From assembly GCF_003086295.3 (NCBI RefSeq), contig NC_092046.1:109285363-109349362 (forward strand): a stretch of 64,000 nucleotides of DNA, read 5' to 3'. The stretch comes from Arachis hypogaea (taxonomy: Eukaryota; Streptophyta; Magnoliopsida; Fabales; Fabaceae). Shown in pieces: positions 9,120 through 19,439 of the stretch; the stretch's first letter is position 1, and every line of letters starts with the position of its first letter. The notes beneath the pieces were generated by a model, which saw only the letters and a program-made list of their open reading frames with translations, had not been told where the DNA came from and ran no database searches. The position numbers and the translations under genes are program-made.

Positions 9120-10839
9120 TTGTTCGAGTTTTTGACAGCTAACGGATTATCTTGTTGCTTAGATTAGGTAAATTTGTTTTTCTTTACAGGTTTAATTTTA
9201 TTTTATATGAGTCTTTTATTTTCTTTTTAAAAATTTTCAAAAATATTTTTTTTCTTTATTAATCTTGATCTTTTTATTTGAGTCTTTTGATTTTGTTATT
9301 GTTCTTGCTTAAAGTTCAAATTTTTTTGTTTTCTTTCAAAAAATTTTTTTCAAGACCTTTTCTGTTTTTGGCTATGTATTTTCTTTTGATTTTTTTTACT
9401 TTGAGTCTTACCTATTTCTTGTTTTCTTTTTCAAAATTTGTTCAAAAATCTTTTCTTTTCTTTATTAATCTTTATCTTTTGTTTGAGTCTTTAGTTCTTG
9501 TTCTTGGTAAAAGTTTCGAATTTCTTGGTGTCTTTTTCAAAAACAAATTTCGAAAAAAGTGTCTTTTGTTTGAGTCTTGTGTCAATCCTTAAGTTTGGTG
9601 TCTCTTTATGTTTTTTCTTTTCGAAATTTCGAAAAATTATATGCTTTGATTTCAAAAAGTTTTAAGTTTGGTGTCCTTTGTACGTTCTTGTTTTCTTTGA
9701 ATTCTTTGAGTTTTGTTCTTGGTGTTCTTCTTGATCTTCAAAGTGTTCTTGTTTTCTTCTTGTTTTAATCTTCAAATTTTTAAGTTTGGTGTCTTTTGGT
9801 GTTTTTCCTTTCAATTTTCGAAAATTTAGTGCCTTAGATCTAAAAATTTTAAGGTTGGTATCTTTTGGTTATTTTTCTCTTTCTTCATTAATTCAAAAAA
9901 TAAAAAATATCTTTTATATCTTTATTTTACAATTATTTTTGAAAATTTCACTTAAAATTTCAAATTTTAATTTCAAAATTGTTTTCTTATCTTATCTTGG
10001 TTTTAAATTTCAAAATTCAAATCTTTTCAAAAATCTTATCCTTTTCAAAATCTTATCTTATCTTTTTATCTTTCTTTAAAATTCAAAAATTTAAAATTCA
10101 AAAATTCAAAAATCTTATCTTATCTTATTTCAAAATTCAAATTCTAAAATCCAAATTCAAATTTGAAAATTTAAAATTCAAATTTCAAAATTTTAAAATT
10201 AAACCTTTTCAAAATTCAAAATCTTTTCAAATCTTTATCTTATCTTGTTTCAAATTCAAAAATTCAAAATTTAAAATTTAAAAATTTAAAATTTAAAATT
10301 AAAATTTCAAAATTTAAAATTCAAAATTCAAAATTTAAAATTCAAAATTTAATTTTCAAATTTCAAATTTTAAATTCAAATCTTTTTAATTTTAAAACTT
10401 ATCTTTTCTTAACTTCCTTATCTTATCTTTCTTACCTAACTTATCTTATCTTCTCTATCTTATCTTCTTTTAATTTTTAAAATTAAATCCTTTTCAAATC
10501 TTTTCAATTCTTTTCTTATCTTGTTGACTTTTTTTAAATATTTTTAAATTCAAAACATTTCTAATCTACTATCTTATCTTATTTTCAATTCTTTTCTTAA
10601 TTAGTTACTTGTTCTCTCTCTTCTTTTTCAAAACTTTCTAACTAATTCTTGTCTCTTCTAGTTTTCAAAATCTCTTCTTCTATTTCTCTCTCTTTTTTTT
10701 GAAATTCATTAATTAATTTTTAATTCTTTTTAATTAATTAGCTTTTATTTCCGAAATAAATAAAATAAAAATAAAAATATTTTAATTACAATTTACACCT
10801 TTATCTTTTATTCTTTCTCTTCTTCTACCTTTTTCCATC
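9120..10839 (+). other. Long T-rich leader of K1
   Basis: About 1.7 kb of T-rich sequence passes into TTCAAAATTCAAA-like low-complexity sequence before gag. Copies of AAGTTTGGTGTC occur near 9591, 9664 and 9784. The long hydrophobic open frames here are low-complexity artefacts. K3 has the same kind of leader in reverse at 26829-28768. Confidence 0.75.
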
Positions 10840-12300
10840 ATGAATCCAAATGGGAATGAGAAGTTCAGAAGAACCCTGGGGTCCTATACAAACCCCACTA
10901 CTGACTTCTATCGAAGAAGTATTAGCATACCCCACATCAGAGCAGGTAGCTTTGAACTAAACCATCAACTCATTACTTTAGTGCAACAAAACTGCCAGTA
11001 TTCTGGACTTTCACAGGAAGAACCTACAGAGTTTCTGGCAGATTTCTTAAAGATTGCTGATGCAGTACACAATGAGGGGGTAGACCAAGATGTTTACAGA
11101 CTATTGCTCTTTCCTTTTGCTGTAAAGGACCAAGCAAAGAGGTGGTTAGATAACCAGCCCAGATCTTGCTTGAAAACTTGGAAACAGTTAGTAGACAAGT
11201 TTTTAAATCAATACTTTCCTCCAAGAAAGATGACTCAGTTGAGACTGGACATCCAAGGGTTCAAACAAGGAGATAGTAAATCTCTTTATGATGCTTGGGA
11301 GAGGTATAGAAGGATGCTAAAAAAATGTCCCACTGAAATGTTTTCAGAATGGGTACAATTAGATATCTTCTACTATGGACTTTCAGACATGGCTAAAATG
11401 TCTATGGACCACTCTGCTGGTGGTTCTATACATATGAGAAAGACCGTTGAAGAGGCTCACGAGCTTATTGAGACAGTTGCCACTAATCAACATCTGTAAT
11501 CATCTACTGAGACTTCTATGAAAGGAGAGGTTAAGGCAATATTTACTGAACCTAACCCTCCAAAACAGGATAGCCCAATGACTCAGTAACTTCACACCCT
11601 TGCCTAGCAACTACTGGAATTGCAAGAGGCTTTCCGAGAAACTCAGGCTTCTAACAGGAATGTAGAAGTCCAGCTGAGTCAAACGAGGTAACAGTTATCT
11701 AACCAAATAACAGAGGAATGCCAGGCTATTCAATTGAAGAGTGGGAAATTCTTAAACACCCAACCTCAATACAACAAGAAAGAAAAGCTAACAGAGGAAC
11801 ACCAGACTGATGTCCAAGACGTCTCTGATGGCATTGAATTCCCAAAGAAGAATGTCATTGACGTTCAACACCAAGAAGGGGTATCCATCCCTGGCGTTGA
11901 CGCCCAATTGAGGACACCAATAGGGGCGTTGAACGCCCAAAAGGAAATAGTGTTCCTGGCGTTGAACGCTAGGAAGGGGGTAGCCCAGTCATTGAATGCC
12001 AGCCTAAGGGACACCAGACACATGTAAGGGCTGGGAACACCTCTCCTAAGTAGGTTGGTGACCCTTCTTTAGGCACTATAGACACTCACCCTGCACCACT
12101 CATGGCCCTTTAGTATAAGGCCAAGTTACCATACCCTCAAAGACTTCAGAAAGCAGAAAAGGATAGGCAATTTTCCAAATTCTTAGAAGCTTTTAAGAAG
12201 CTGGAGATCAAAATCCCCTTTGCAGAGGCTCTTGAACAAATGCCTTCATATACTAAGTTCATGAAGGAAATACTGAACAACAAGAGGGATTGGAGGGAAG
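10840..12300 (+). pseudogene. gag: gag of K1 (decayed), running into a pre-protease region
   Basis: The ATG at 10840 opens 219 clean codons. SISIPHIRAGSFELNHQLITL is the N-terminal Athila-like gag motif. Residues about 85-180 hold the retrotransposon gag core (RLLLFPFAVKDQAKRWLD, FLNQYFPPRKM, LYDAWERYRRML, DIFYYGLS). A TAA at 11497-11499 ends the frame, and further stops follow near 11587, 11605 and 11689, several of them readable as CAA/CAG to TAA/TAG changes. A frame reopens at 11734-12027. Around 12120-12305 the pre-protease motif KLEIKIPFAEALEQMPSYTK is visible before L interrupts it. There is no zinc knuckle. It matches K3 gag throughout, and K3's version is in far better condition. Confidence 0.8.
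11888..11995. repeat. GGCGTTGAACGCC-type palindromes inside K1 gag-protease frame
   Basis: Copies occur at about 11892 (CTGGCGTTGACGCCC), 11926 (GGGCGTTGAACGCCC), 11957 (TGGCGTTGAACGCTA) and a weak one near 11990. They are spaced about 32-35 bp and lie within otherwise coding sequence. The corresponding K3 frame lacks them. Confidence 0.7.
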
Positions 12301-12598
12301 TAGAGTGATGAATCCATATTTGACGATATATTTTGGTTTAATTTGAATAGATTTTATCACTTAAACTCACATTTATTCATCCAAATAGCATACTTTTGTA
12401 TTTTCTCCCTTAATTGAGCCTAATTATGAAAACATGATATTTTGTGCTTATTTTAATCACTTTTATCCCATTCGATACCTTGATGGTTTTGATGAGTGAT
12501 TTCAGGTGTAATAGGTTGGAATGGCTTGATAAGAGTGGAAGAAAAGCATGGAATTGGGAGAAAAGATGAAGAAAACAAAGGAGAAGCACACATTGGAG

Positions 12599-12745
12599 TG
12601 TGCGTGCGCACAACCCCCTGTGCGTATGCACAAGAACCACATAGCCATGTGTCTGTGCGCACAACATCCTGTGCGTACGCACAAGAAGAAAATCAGCATG
12701 TGTGCGTACGTACACACCTGTGCATACACACAAGTCCCAGCACGT
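12599..12745. repeat. U3 palindrome cluster of L (GTGCGTACGCAC type)
   Basis: Copies are TGTGCGTGCGCACA, TGTGCGTATGCACA, TGTGCGCACA, TGTGCGTACGCACA and TGTGCGTACGTACACA, followed by CAGCACGTGA. Overlapping open frames on both strands here are artefacts of the repeat. The downstream text (CGCTGGGGGTGATTTTTGGG) is shared in diverged form with the F, M and N LTRs. Confidence 0.85.
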
Positions 12746-13734
12746 GAATTACTTAATGGAAATCGCTGGGGGTGATTTTTGGGCCTTCTGAAGCTGATTG
12801 AGTGCTACATCAAAGAGGGCCTCACTCCATGTGAAGGGGGGGGGGAGAGAAATTAGGGTTAGTTTAGTATTATGTAGGTTGTATTCTAGGGAGAGAAGCT
12901 CCCCCTTCTCTCTAGAATTAGGGTTTGTTAGTTTAATTTCTTGTAATTTCTACTTTTAATTCTTGTTTTCATTTATTTTTCCTTGTCATTTATTGTTATT
13001 GCATCTTTGTTCTTTCCTTTTATTTGTTATTTCTATTCTTTTGTCACTTTTATGTTTAAGCACACTTTGTTATTTTAATTTACAATCAATGCAATTTATG
13101 TTTCATGTCATTTATTATTGAGTTGCTATATTTACTTTCCTTGCTTGGTAGTTGTAGCATTTATTAATTCTTGTCATTTTATCATTCTTTTTTTATATGC
13201 CCACCAAGTGTTTGACAAAATGCTTGGTTGGGTTTTTTGCCTAGTTTTTCATACTTTTGGTTTGGAAATTGGGTGATTAGGTGAAATTGAGCTGCAGATG
13301 TCTATTCCACATTCTGTGAGGATTGTTAATTGGTTTGGTTTCCCTTGACTCTAAGTGACTGATGAGCGGATAATTTATACGCTTTTTGGCATTGTTTTTA
13401 GTATGTTTTTAGCATATTTTAATTAGTTTTTATTATATTTTTATTAGTTTTTAAATAAAAATCACTCTTCTGGACTTTACTATGAGTTTGTGTGTATTTC
13501 TGTGATTTTAGATATTTTCTGGCTGAAATTGAGGGACCTGAGCAAAAATCTGATTCAGAGGCTGAAAAAGGACTGCAGATGCTGTTGGATTCTGACCTCC
13601 CTGCACTCAAAGTAGATTTTCTAGAGCTACAAAAGCCTAATTGGCGCGCTCTCAATTGCGTTGGAAAGTAGACATCCTGGGCTTTCCAACAACATTTAAT
13701 AGTCCATACTTTGCCCAAGATTTGATGGCCCAAA

Positions 13735-13835
13735 CAAGCGTTCCAAGTCAGCTCAAGAATTCTGGCGTTTAACTCCAAAATTGGCACAAAAGCTGGAGTT
13801 AAATGCCCAAACTGGCACAAAAGCTGGCGTTTAAC
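13735..13835. repeat. U3 palindrome cluster of K2
   Basis: Diverged copies (AAGCGTTCCAAG, TGGCGTTTAACTCCA, TGGAGTTAAATGCC, TGGCGTTTAACTCCA) alternate in orientation and end about 120 bp upstream of the TATA-like box. Confidence 0.7.
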
Positions 13836-13955
13836 TCCAACAAAAGTCTCTATACATGGAAGCTTCAATGCTCAGCCCAAGCACACACCATGTGGGCCCA
13901 GAAGAAGATTTCTGCATTAATTACTTATTTCTGTAACCCTGGGCTACTAGTTTTC

Positions 13956-13963
13956 TATAAATA
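13956..13963 (+). promoter_or_regulatory. TATA-like box of K2
   Basis: TATAAATA followed by GGACCTTTTGCTATTG is conserved at the same place in H (35765-35772, minus) and both K3 LTRs (20677-20684 and 30029-30036, minus). Confidence 0.6.
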
Positions 13964-15539
13964 GGACCTTTTGCTATTGTATTTTCATACTTTTTCATAC
14001 ACTTGATAGACTTTGATAGACCTTTTCACATTTGGGGGCTGGCCTCATGGCCATGCCTAGACCTTGTTCTTATGTATTTTCAATGGTGGAGTTTCTACAC
14101 ACCATAGATTAAGGTGTGGAGCTCTGCTGTTCTTCATGAATTAATACAAAGTACTATTGTTTTTCTATTCAACTCAAGTCTATTTCTTCTCTAAGATATT
14201 CATTCGTTCTTCAACTTGATGAATGTGATGATCCGTGACACTCATCATCATTCTCACCTATGAACATGTGCCTGACAACCACCTCTGTTCTACTAGCAAT
14301 GGCTTGAATGCGTATCTCTTGGGTTTCTAATCTAAGATTGGAACCTTCGTGGTATAGGCTAGAATTATTGGTGGCCATTCCTGATATCCGGAACATCTAA
14401 ACCTTGTCTGTGGTATTTTGAGTAGGATCTGGGAAGGGATGACTGTGACGAGCTTCAAACTCGCGATTGTTGGGTGTGTGACAGATGCAAAAGGATCAAT
14501 GGATCCTATTCCAACATGATCGAGAACCGACAGATGATTAGCCGTACGGTGACAGCGCATTTGGAACGTTTTCACTGAGAGGACGGGAAGTAGTCATTGA
14601 CAACGGTGATGCCCAACATAAAGCTTGCCATAGAAATGAGTATGAATGATTGGAAGAAGGCAATAGGAAAGCAGAGGTTCAGGAGGAACAAAGCATCTTC
14701 ATACGCTTATCTGAAATTCCAACCAAAGAATTACATAAGTATCTCTATCTTTATTTTATGTTTTATTTATCTTTTAATTATCAATTCTCCATCACCATCT
14801 GAATTCGCCTGACTGAGATTTACAAGGTGACCATAGCTTGCTTCAAGCCGACAGTCTCCGTGGGATCGACCCTTACTCAGTAAGGTATTACTTAGACGAC
14901 CCAGTGCACTTGCTGGTTAGTTGTGCGGAATTGTGACAAAGTGTGATTCACGTCTAAGAGCTCCAAGTCCTTTGGCGCTATTGTTGATGATTACAATTTC
15001 GCATACCAGTGACCCACTAGTGTTGACTAGGACTTAGGGATTGGAATCAATTATGCCCTTTTGACTTATCCTCGATGTAGGATTGACTAATTGGGATTAA
15101 TTCACACACAATTACCATGTTTGTGGTCCACAACTAGGATAGAAATCCTTAATTATCCACTTCTTGCCAAGAGTCCTTTTTATCATTTACTGTCCATTTT
15201 CATTGCTTTTACTTTCTTTCCTTTTAATTACTTGCATGCCTTTTTATTTTCTTGCACTTTAAATTTCTTGCCAATTGCCACCATCCAACCCCCATTTCCC
15301 TATAGCCAATAATATGTACATTTCATTGCAACTCCTAGGGAAGATGACCCGGGAGCTAAATACTCTCGGTATATATATTTGTTTGTATTGTGACATCTTT
15401 AGGATTTAAACTTTGATAGTGAGAGTTTATTGTTGGTTTGGACTATACTATTAACGAAGTAATTCCTGTTTTGATCAATTCTAGATCAACGATAAATTCT
15501 CGCTCATCATAGAGATAGTAGCTCTTACTAAGGAGTGCA

Positions 15540-17095
15540 TGATAAATCCCAATTTTGTGGTTTATCTTGTGTTATTTTAGGGGATTTTATCATCTTTTCT
15601 CACATTTATTCAATGAAATAGCATGGTTTTGTGAATCTCTCCTAATTTTTGCTTAAGAGTAAAAACATGCTTTTTAGGCCTTAAAATTGCTAATTTTAAT
15701 TCACTTTAATTCCATTCGATACCTTGATATGTTTGTTAAGTGATTTCAGGATTAGAAGGCAAAGATTGGGTTGAAGAAATGAAGAAAAAGCATGCAAAAA
15801 TGGAGAATTCATGAAGAAATGAGGTTTTGCTGAACTTAAAGCCACGCGTACGTGTCACCCACGCGTACGCGTGAGATGGAAATTCGCAAGCGACGTGCAC
15901 GTGTCACCCCACGCGCACACGTGACCAGGAAAATTTCCAATGACGCCTACGCATGATCCATGCGTACGCGTGATAAGCGGCACGTGACTCACTTAAAGGC
16001 AAAACACTGGGAGCGATTTTTGAGCTCAAGGAGGCCCAAATCCAACTCATTTCTAATGCTTTTAAACCCAAGGATGGCAAGGGATTTCGGGGGAGACTCA
16101 TAGTGTAGTTTTCATCATGTGGTAGGTAGAATTCTAGAGAGATAAGCTCTCCGTTCTCTCTAGAATTTAGGGTAGTTTAGGTTAATTTTCCTTAGATCCA
16201 ACCCTTAATTGTTGTTTTGATTTAGTTTTCCCTTTTTAATTCCTTGTTATTACACCTTTGTTCTTCTAGTTCTTGTTAATTTCCTTTTCATGTCATTTTC
16301 ATGATTCATGCACTCTTGTTGGTTTTAATTTCCATTAATGCAATTTACGTTTTGTTGTTCTTATTATTTAATTGAGTTGTTAGGATTGCTTTCTTACATT
16401 GGGTAGTTGTAGCTTTTATTAATTCTTGCATTTTATGATGTTTACTTTTATTGTACTCTAGGTGTTTATTGAAATGTTTTCTCTAGTTTTTGGGTAGTTC
16501 TCTTTACTCTTGGCCTAGGCTAAGGGAATTGGGTGACCTCGAGTCATTGAATCTCAATAAAATTGGTGATCTGAGAACCCTATGTGGTCAATTTGATAAC
16601 CATTGACTCTAGCCTACTACTAAGTCAATTAGTAGCTAGGTTAGGACTTATGGATTGATGTTGATCAAGCCTATTTGACGTACTTAATGCTTTGAGGTAG
16701 ACATTATACTTACTTCAAACATAGAGGTAGACTTAATGGGTTGGTCTCTCATAATTGTCAATATATGATTTGTTGACAAGGATGGTGATCTCAATTCCTA
16801 TGCTTAGCCAAGAGTTATTTTCTTTTCTTTTATTAATTCTTGTTGTTTACATTTCTTGTTCCTTATTACAAAAACCCCAAAGCATCTCTTTATAGCCAAT
16901 AATAAAGCACTTCATTGTAATTCATAGGGAGAACAACCCGGGATTGATACTCTCGGTTATTCTATTGGGGTTGAACTTTGTGACAACCAAATTAAACTTT
17001 GATTGAGCATTGCTTGTCGGTTGGGAACTATACTTGCAACGAAGTTATTTCCTCTAACCAAGAAGAAATTCTTAGCCGACGGTTTTGTTCTTTCA
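15540..17095 (+). mobile_element. Solo LTR M
   Basis: It starts TGATAAATCCC and ends TTGTTCTTTCA (1556 bp). GTGCA flanks it at 15535-15539 and 17096-17100. Removing it and one GTGCA joins K1 text into an open frame (EVEIVALTKECNAVIQ across the L and M sites). Confidence 0.92.
15842..15987. repeat. U3 palindrome cluster of M (ACGCGTACGCGT type)
   Basis: Paired copies (CCACGCGTACGTGTCA with CACGCGTACGCGTGA, CGACGTGCACGTGTCA with CACGCGCACACGTGA, and CGCCTACGC with GCGTACGCGTGA) are joined by a CCC or ATCCATG spacer. They are followed by GGCACGTGACTC. Confidence 0.8.
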
Positions 17096-17100
17096 GTGCA

Positions 17101-17862
17101 ATGCAGTCATTCAGAGGAAGCTTTCTCAGAAACTACAGAGACACAGAAGTGAATCCAAGAGAAGAGTGTCTGGCCCTCATTAGTACCAAGGAGGCTAAGC
17201 TTCAGATGGTACACACTGATGAGGAACTAAATGAAGAAGAGACTCAAGAAGCGGCTGGGAGCACATTATTGCACGCCCCTCTTATGGGAAGAAAGCCTGA
17301 AGTACCACACCCTCAGATGCCCCGAAAGGAGACCAAGGATGATCAATGCTCACAATTCTTGGAAGGCTCTGAAAAGATGCAAATCAATATTCCTTTTGTT
17401 GAGGTTGTGGAACAATGGTCTCTATCTACTGGAAAAAACTTCTCTGATGCTGAGAGAGGCAAATTAGTGATGAGGTTACAGAAGGATTACATGGTTATCA
17501 AGGTCCTTCAACCTCCACTATCCGCTGAAAAAGGAGGTACTTCCATGCAGAGTACAATACTGGAGCCTCCTCCCCTGGTGAAAACTCATACAGTTTCCCC
17601 AGACATCAAACTTAAGTTTGGTGTTGGGCAGTCATCACCCATCAAGGAGGAAAGTCCCAAGAAGAAAATGCATACAGAATGGAAAAACAATACAACCCCT
17701 ACCCTAACAAGCAAAGAGAATCAAGCTCATTACACTAAAAGAAAGCTTGTTAGGAGGAATTCAAATCTGAGGGTACAAATCTTCTCCTCTTTTCCCATTG
17801 AGTCATTTCTATTAACTAACTGGAAGAAGAGGAAGAAAGTCAGCAATCGAGTGTCAAGCTAA
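17101..17862 (+). pseudogene. K1 post-gag segment (protease-region remnant)
   Basis: Just right of M the frame continues the K1 text (NAVIQRKLSQKLQ) to a stop near 17150. A second frame then reads through to TAA at 17860-17862. It holds a duplicate-like pre-protease motif (QFLEGSEKMQINIPFVEVVEQ) but no D-[TSL]-G protease signature, RT or integrase. The KLKFGVG stretch at about 17608-17628 is encoded by the recurring motif TTAAGTTTGGTGTTG. The post-pol hairpin follows 20 bp after the stop, so pol is absent and not merely interrupted. Confidence 0.6.
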
Positions 17863-17881
17863 TAACATTAAAGAGGCGCTT

Positions 17882-17899
17882 GTTGGGAGGCAACCCAAC
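17882..17899 (+). other. Post-pol hairpin of K1
   Basis: GTTGGGAGGCAACCCAAC forms a perfect 6-bp stem with loop AGGCAA and is preceded by ACATTAAAGAGGCGCTT. Confidence 0.7.
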
Positions 17900-18055
17900 C
17901 ATGAGTTGCTAGAACAGAAATAGAAACAGTTAGAAACCATGAGTTATTTTTAGAATTTTCCTTTGCTTTTTAATGTTTGTGATCATGTGCAGTAGTTAGA
18001 ACAGAAACAGAAATAGTCAGAGCTGAAAACAGAATACCCTAGAGTAGAGATCTTG

Positions 18056-18235
18056 CTGGCGTTGAACGCCAACCAGGGAGTACATTACTGACATTGAACG
18101 CCAGTGATGGGGCAGAGTCCTGGCGTTGAACGCCAGGTAGGAACACCCCAATGGGCTTCAACGCCCACTTAGAGGTACATAGCTGGCGTTGAACGCTAGC
18201 CAGGAGTAGTAGCTGGGCATTCAACGCCCACAAGG
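18056..18235. repeat. Palindrome array of K1 before ORF2 (GGCGTTGAACGCC type)
   Basis: About seven copies at roughly 30-bp spacing, including CTGGCGTTGAACGCCA, CTGACATTGAACGCCAG, CTGGCGTTGAACGCCAG and TGGGCTTCAACGCCC. It is the same word as in the K LTRs and corresponds to 24117-24303 of K3. Confidence 0.85.
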
Positions 18236-18393
18236 GGGTAGGGAATTCGAATTCCCTAGCCTCTCAGGACCAGTGGGTCCCACAGACCCTCCACCTACCC
18301 CAACTATCATATTTGCTCGAGGACGAGCAAAAATCTTAAGTTTGGTGTTGCAAAAGCTTTATTTTTTGACTTCTACCACTCTTGCAAAGAGTC

Positions 18394-18473
18394 ATGAGGG
18401 AAGAACAACAGAGACCGGGGCGTGACATAGAAGAGATCAAGCACTACATTGGATCCTTAAGGAGGAGTAATAG
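18394..18473 (+). pseudogene. ORF2 C-terminal remnant of K1
   Basis: MREEQQRPGRDIEEIKHYIG matches the C-terminus of the K3 ORF2 (MREEQQRQGRDIEELKDIIG). The N-terminal roughly 350 codons are deleted. Element N was inserted within the last codons, and the sequence resumes at 44228 with CCGCTATCACTAAGG, which restores the RYH-stop ending corresponding to RHHH-stop in K3. Confidence 0.75.
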
Positions 18474-18778
18474 TGATAAACCCCGATTTTGTGGTTTATC
18501 TTGTGCTTATTTTGGGGGATTTTATCAATATTTCTCACACTTATTCGCAAGAAATGCATGGTTTTGTGTTCACTTCCCAATATTGCTCCATGATGGAAAA
18601 CATGCTTATTTTGCCTTAAAATTGCCATATTTTAATCCTCTTCTATTTCCATTCGATGCCGTGATGTATTTGTTGAGTAATTTCAGAAATTATAGGGTAA
18701 GAATGACTTAGAAGAGAGGGAGAAAGCATGTACAAAGAGGGAGGAACATGAAGAATTAAAATCTTGGGAAAAGCAGCA

Positions 18779-18932
18779 TCGGCGCGCCCGCGCACTCCAC
18801 GCGGACGCGTAGATGGGATTGGCTGGAAGCGGCGCACAAGTATGGACGCATCCGCGCAGATCAGAAGATTGCTATCGACGCGCACGCGCACTTGGCGCGC
18901 ACGCACGCATGGCGTGCACGCGTGGGAAGCTG
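18779..18932. repeat. U3 palindrome cluster of N, 5' LTR (GCGCGCACGCGC type)
   Basis: GC-rich words such as GGCGCGCCCGCGCACTCC, CACGCGGACGCGTA, GACGCGCACGCGCACTTG and GGCGCGCACGCACG are spaced about 30-40 bp and followed by GCTGCACGTGA. The 3' LTR copy is at 42770-42945. Confidence 0.8.
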
Positions 18933-19439
18933 CACGTGATCTCATTAAAGAAAATCGTGCCTGGCGATTTCTGAGGCTCATCAGGCCCAATTTCAAGATG
19001 TTTCTGCATGGAAAAGACCCAAGGATGCTAGGGGGAAAGGGGGGATCAATCATTTCTACACTAAGACATAATTTTAGCTAGTTTTTGGTTCTTTGGTTAT
19101 TCTAGAGAGAGAAACCCTTGTTCCTCTCTAGATCTAGTTTTAATTTGATTTTCCCTTATTGATTTATGAATTGGATCTTGTTAATTACTAGTTTTAATTG
19201 TTCAATTTGAATTCCTTGTTATAATTTTGCTTATATCTAGTGATAGTTTTATGAATTCTTGTCAATTGTCATTTTAGACCCATTTCATGAAAGTTGTGAA
19301 TCTTTACTTGTTGATGTTACATTAATGATTTCTATGTTTAATCTTGTTGTTTGGATGATTGTATGTTGATAATTGTTAGTGGGTACTTGTAGATTTCAAT
19401 TTAATTGCTATTTTGAACATGTCTTTTGTTAATGCTTAC

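Larger units (their letters stand above)
13360..15008 (+). mobile_element. Solo LTR K2 (K family), nested in L
   Basis: It starts TGATGAGCGG, ends ATTTCGCATACCA and is 1649 bp long. GTGAC flanks it at 13355-13359 and 15009-15013. It holds GGCGTTTAACTCC-type palindromes at 13735-13835 and TATAAATA at 13956-13963. Its 3' end carries a PBS-like relic (CCTTTGGCGCTATTGTTGATG) inside the LTR. Confidence 0.92.
12306..15509 (+). mobile_element. Solo LTR L (contains K2)
   Basis: It starts TGATGAATCC, ends CTCGCTCATCA, and is flanked by TAGAG at 12301-12305 and 15510-15514. Without K2 its own length is about 1550 bp. There is no internal retroelement sequence, so it is a solo LTR formed by LTR-LTR recombination. 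It holds a GTGCGTACGCAC-type palindrome cluster. Confidence 0.9.

Noticed and set aside
9278..10281. Phe/Leu/Lys-rich open frames resembling membrane proteins
   Set aside because: Low-complexity T-rich leader of K1. The hydrophobic look follows from TTT/TTC/CTT codons.
12410..12775. Open frames on both strands with repeated VRTH/CAYAQ peptides
   Set aside because: By-products of the GTGCGTACGCAC cluster in LTR L.
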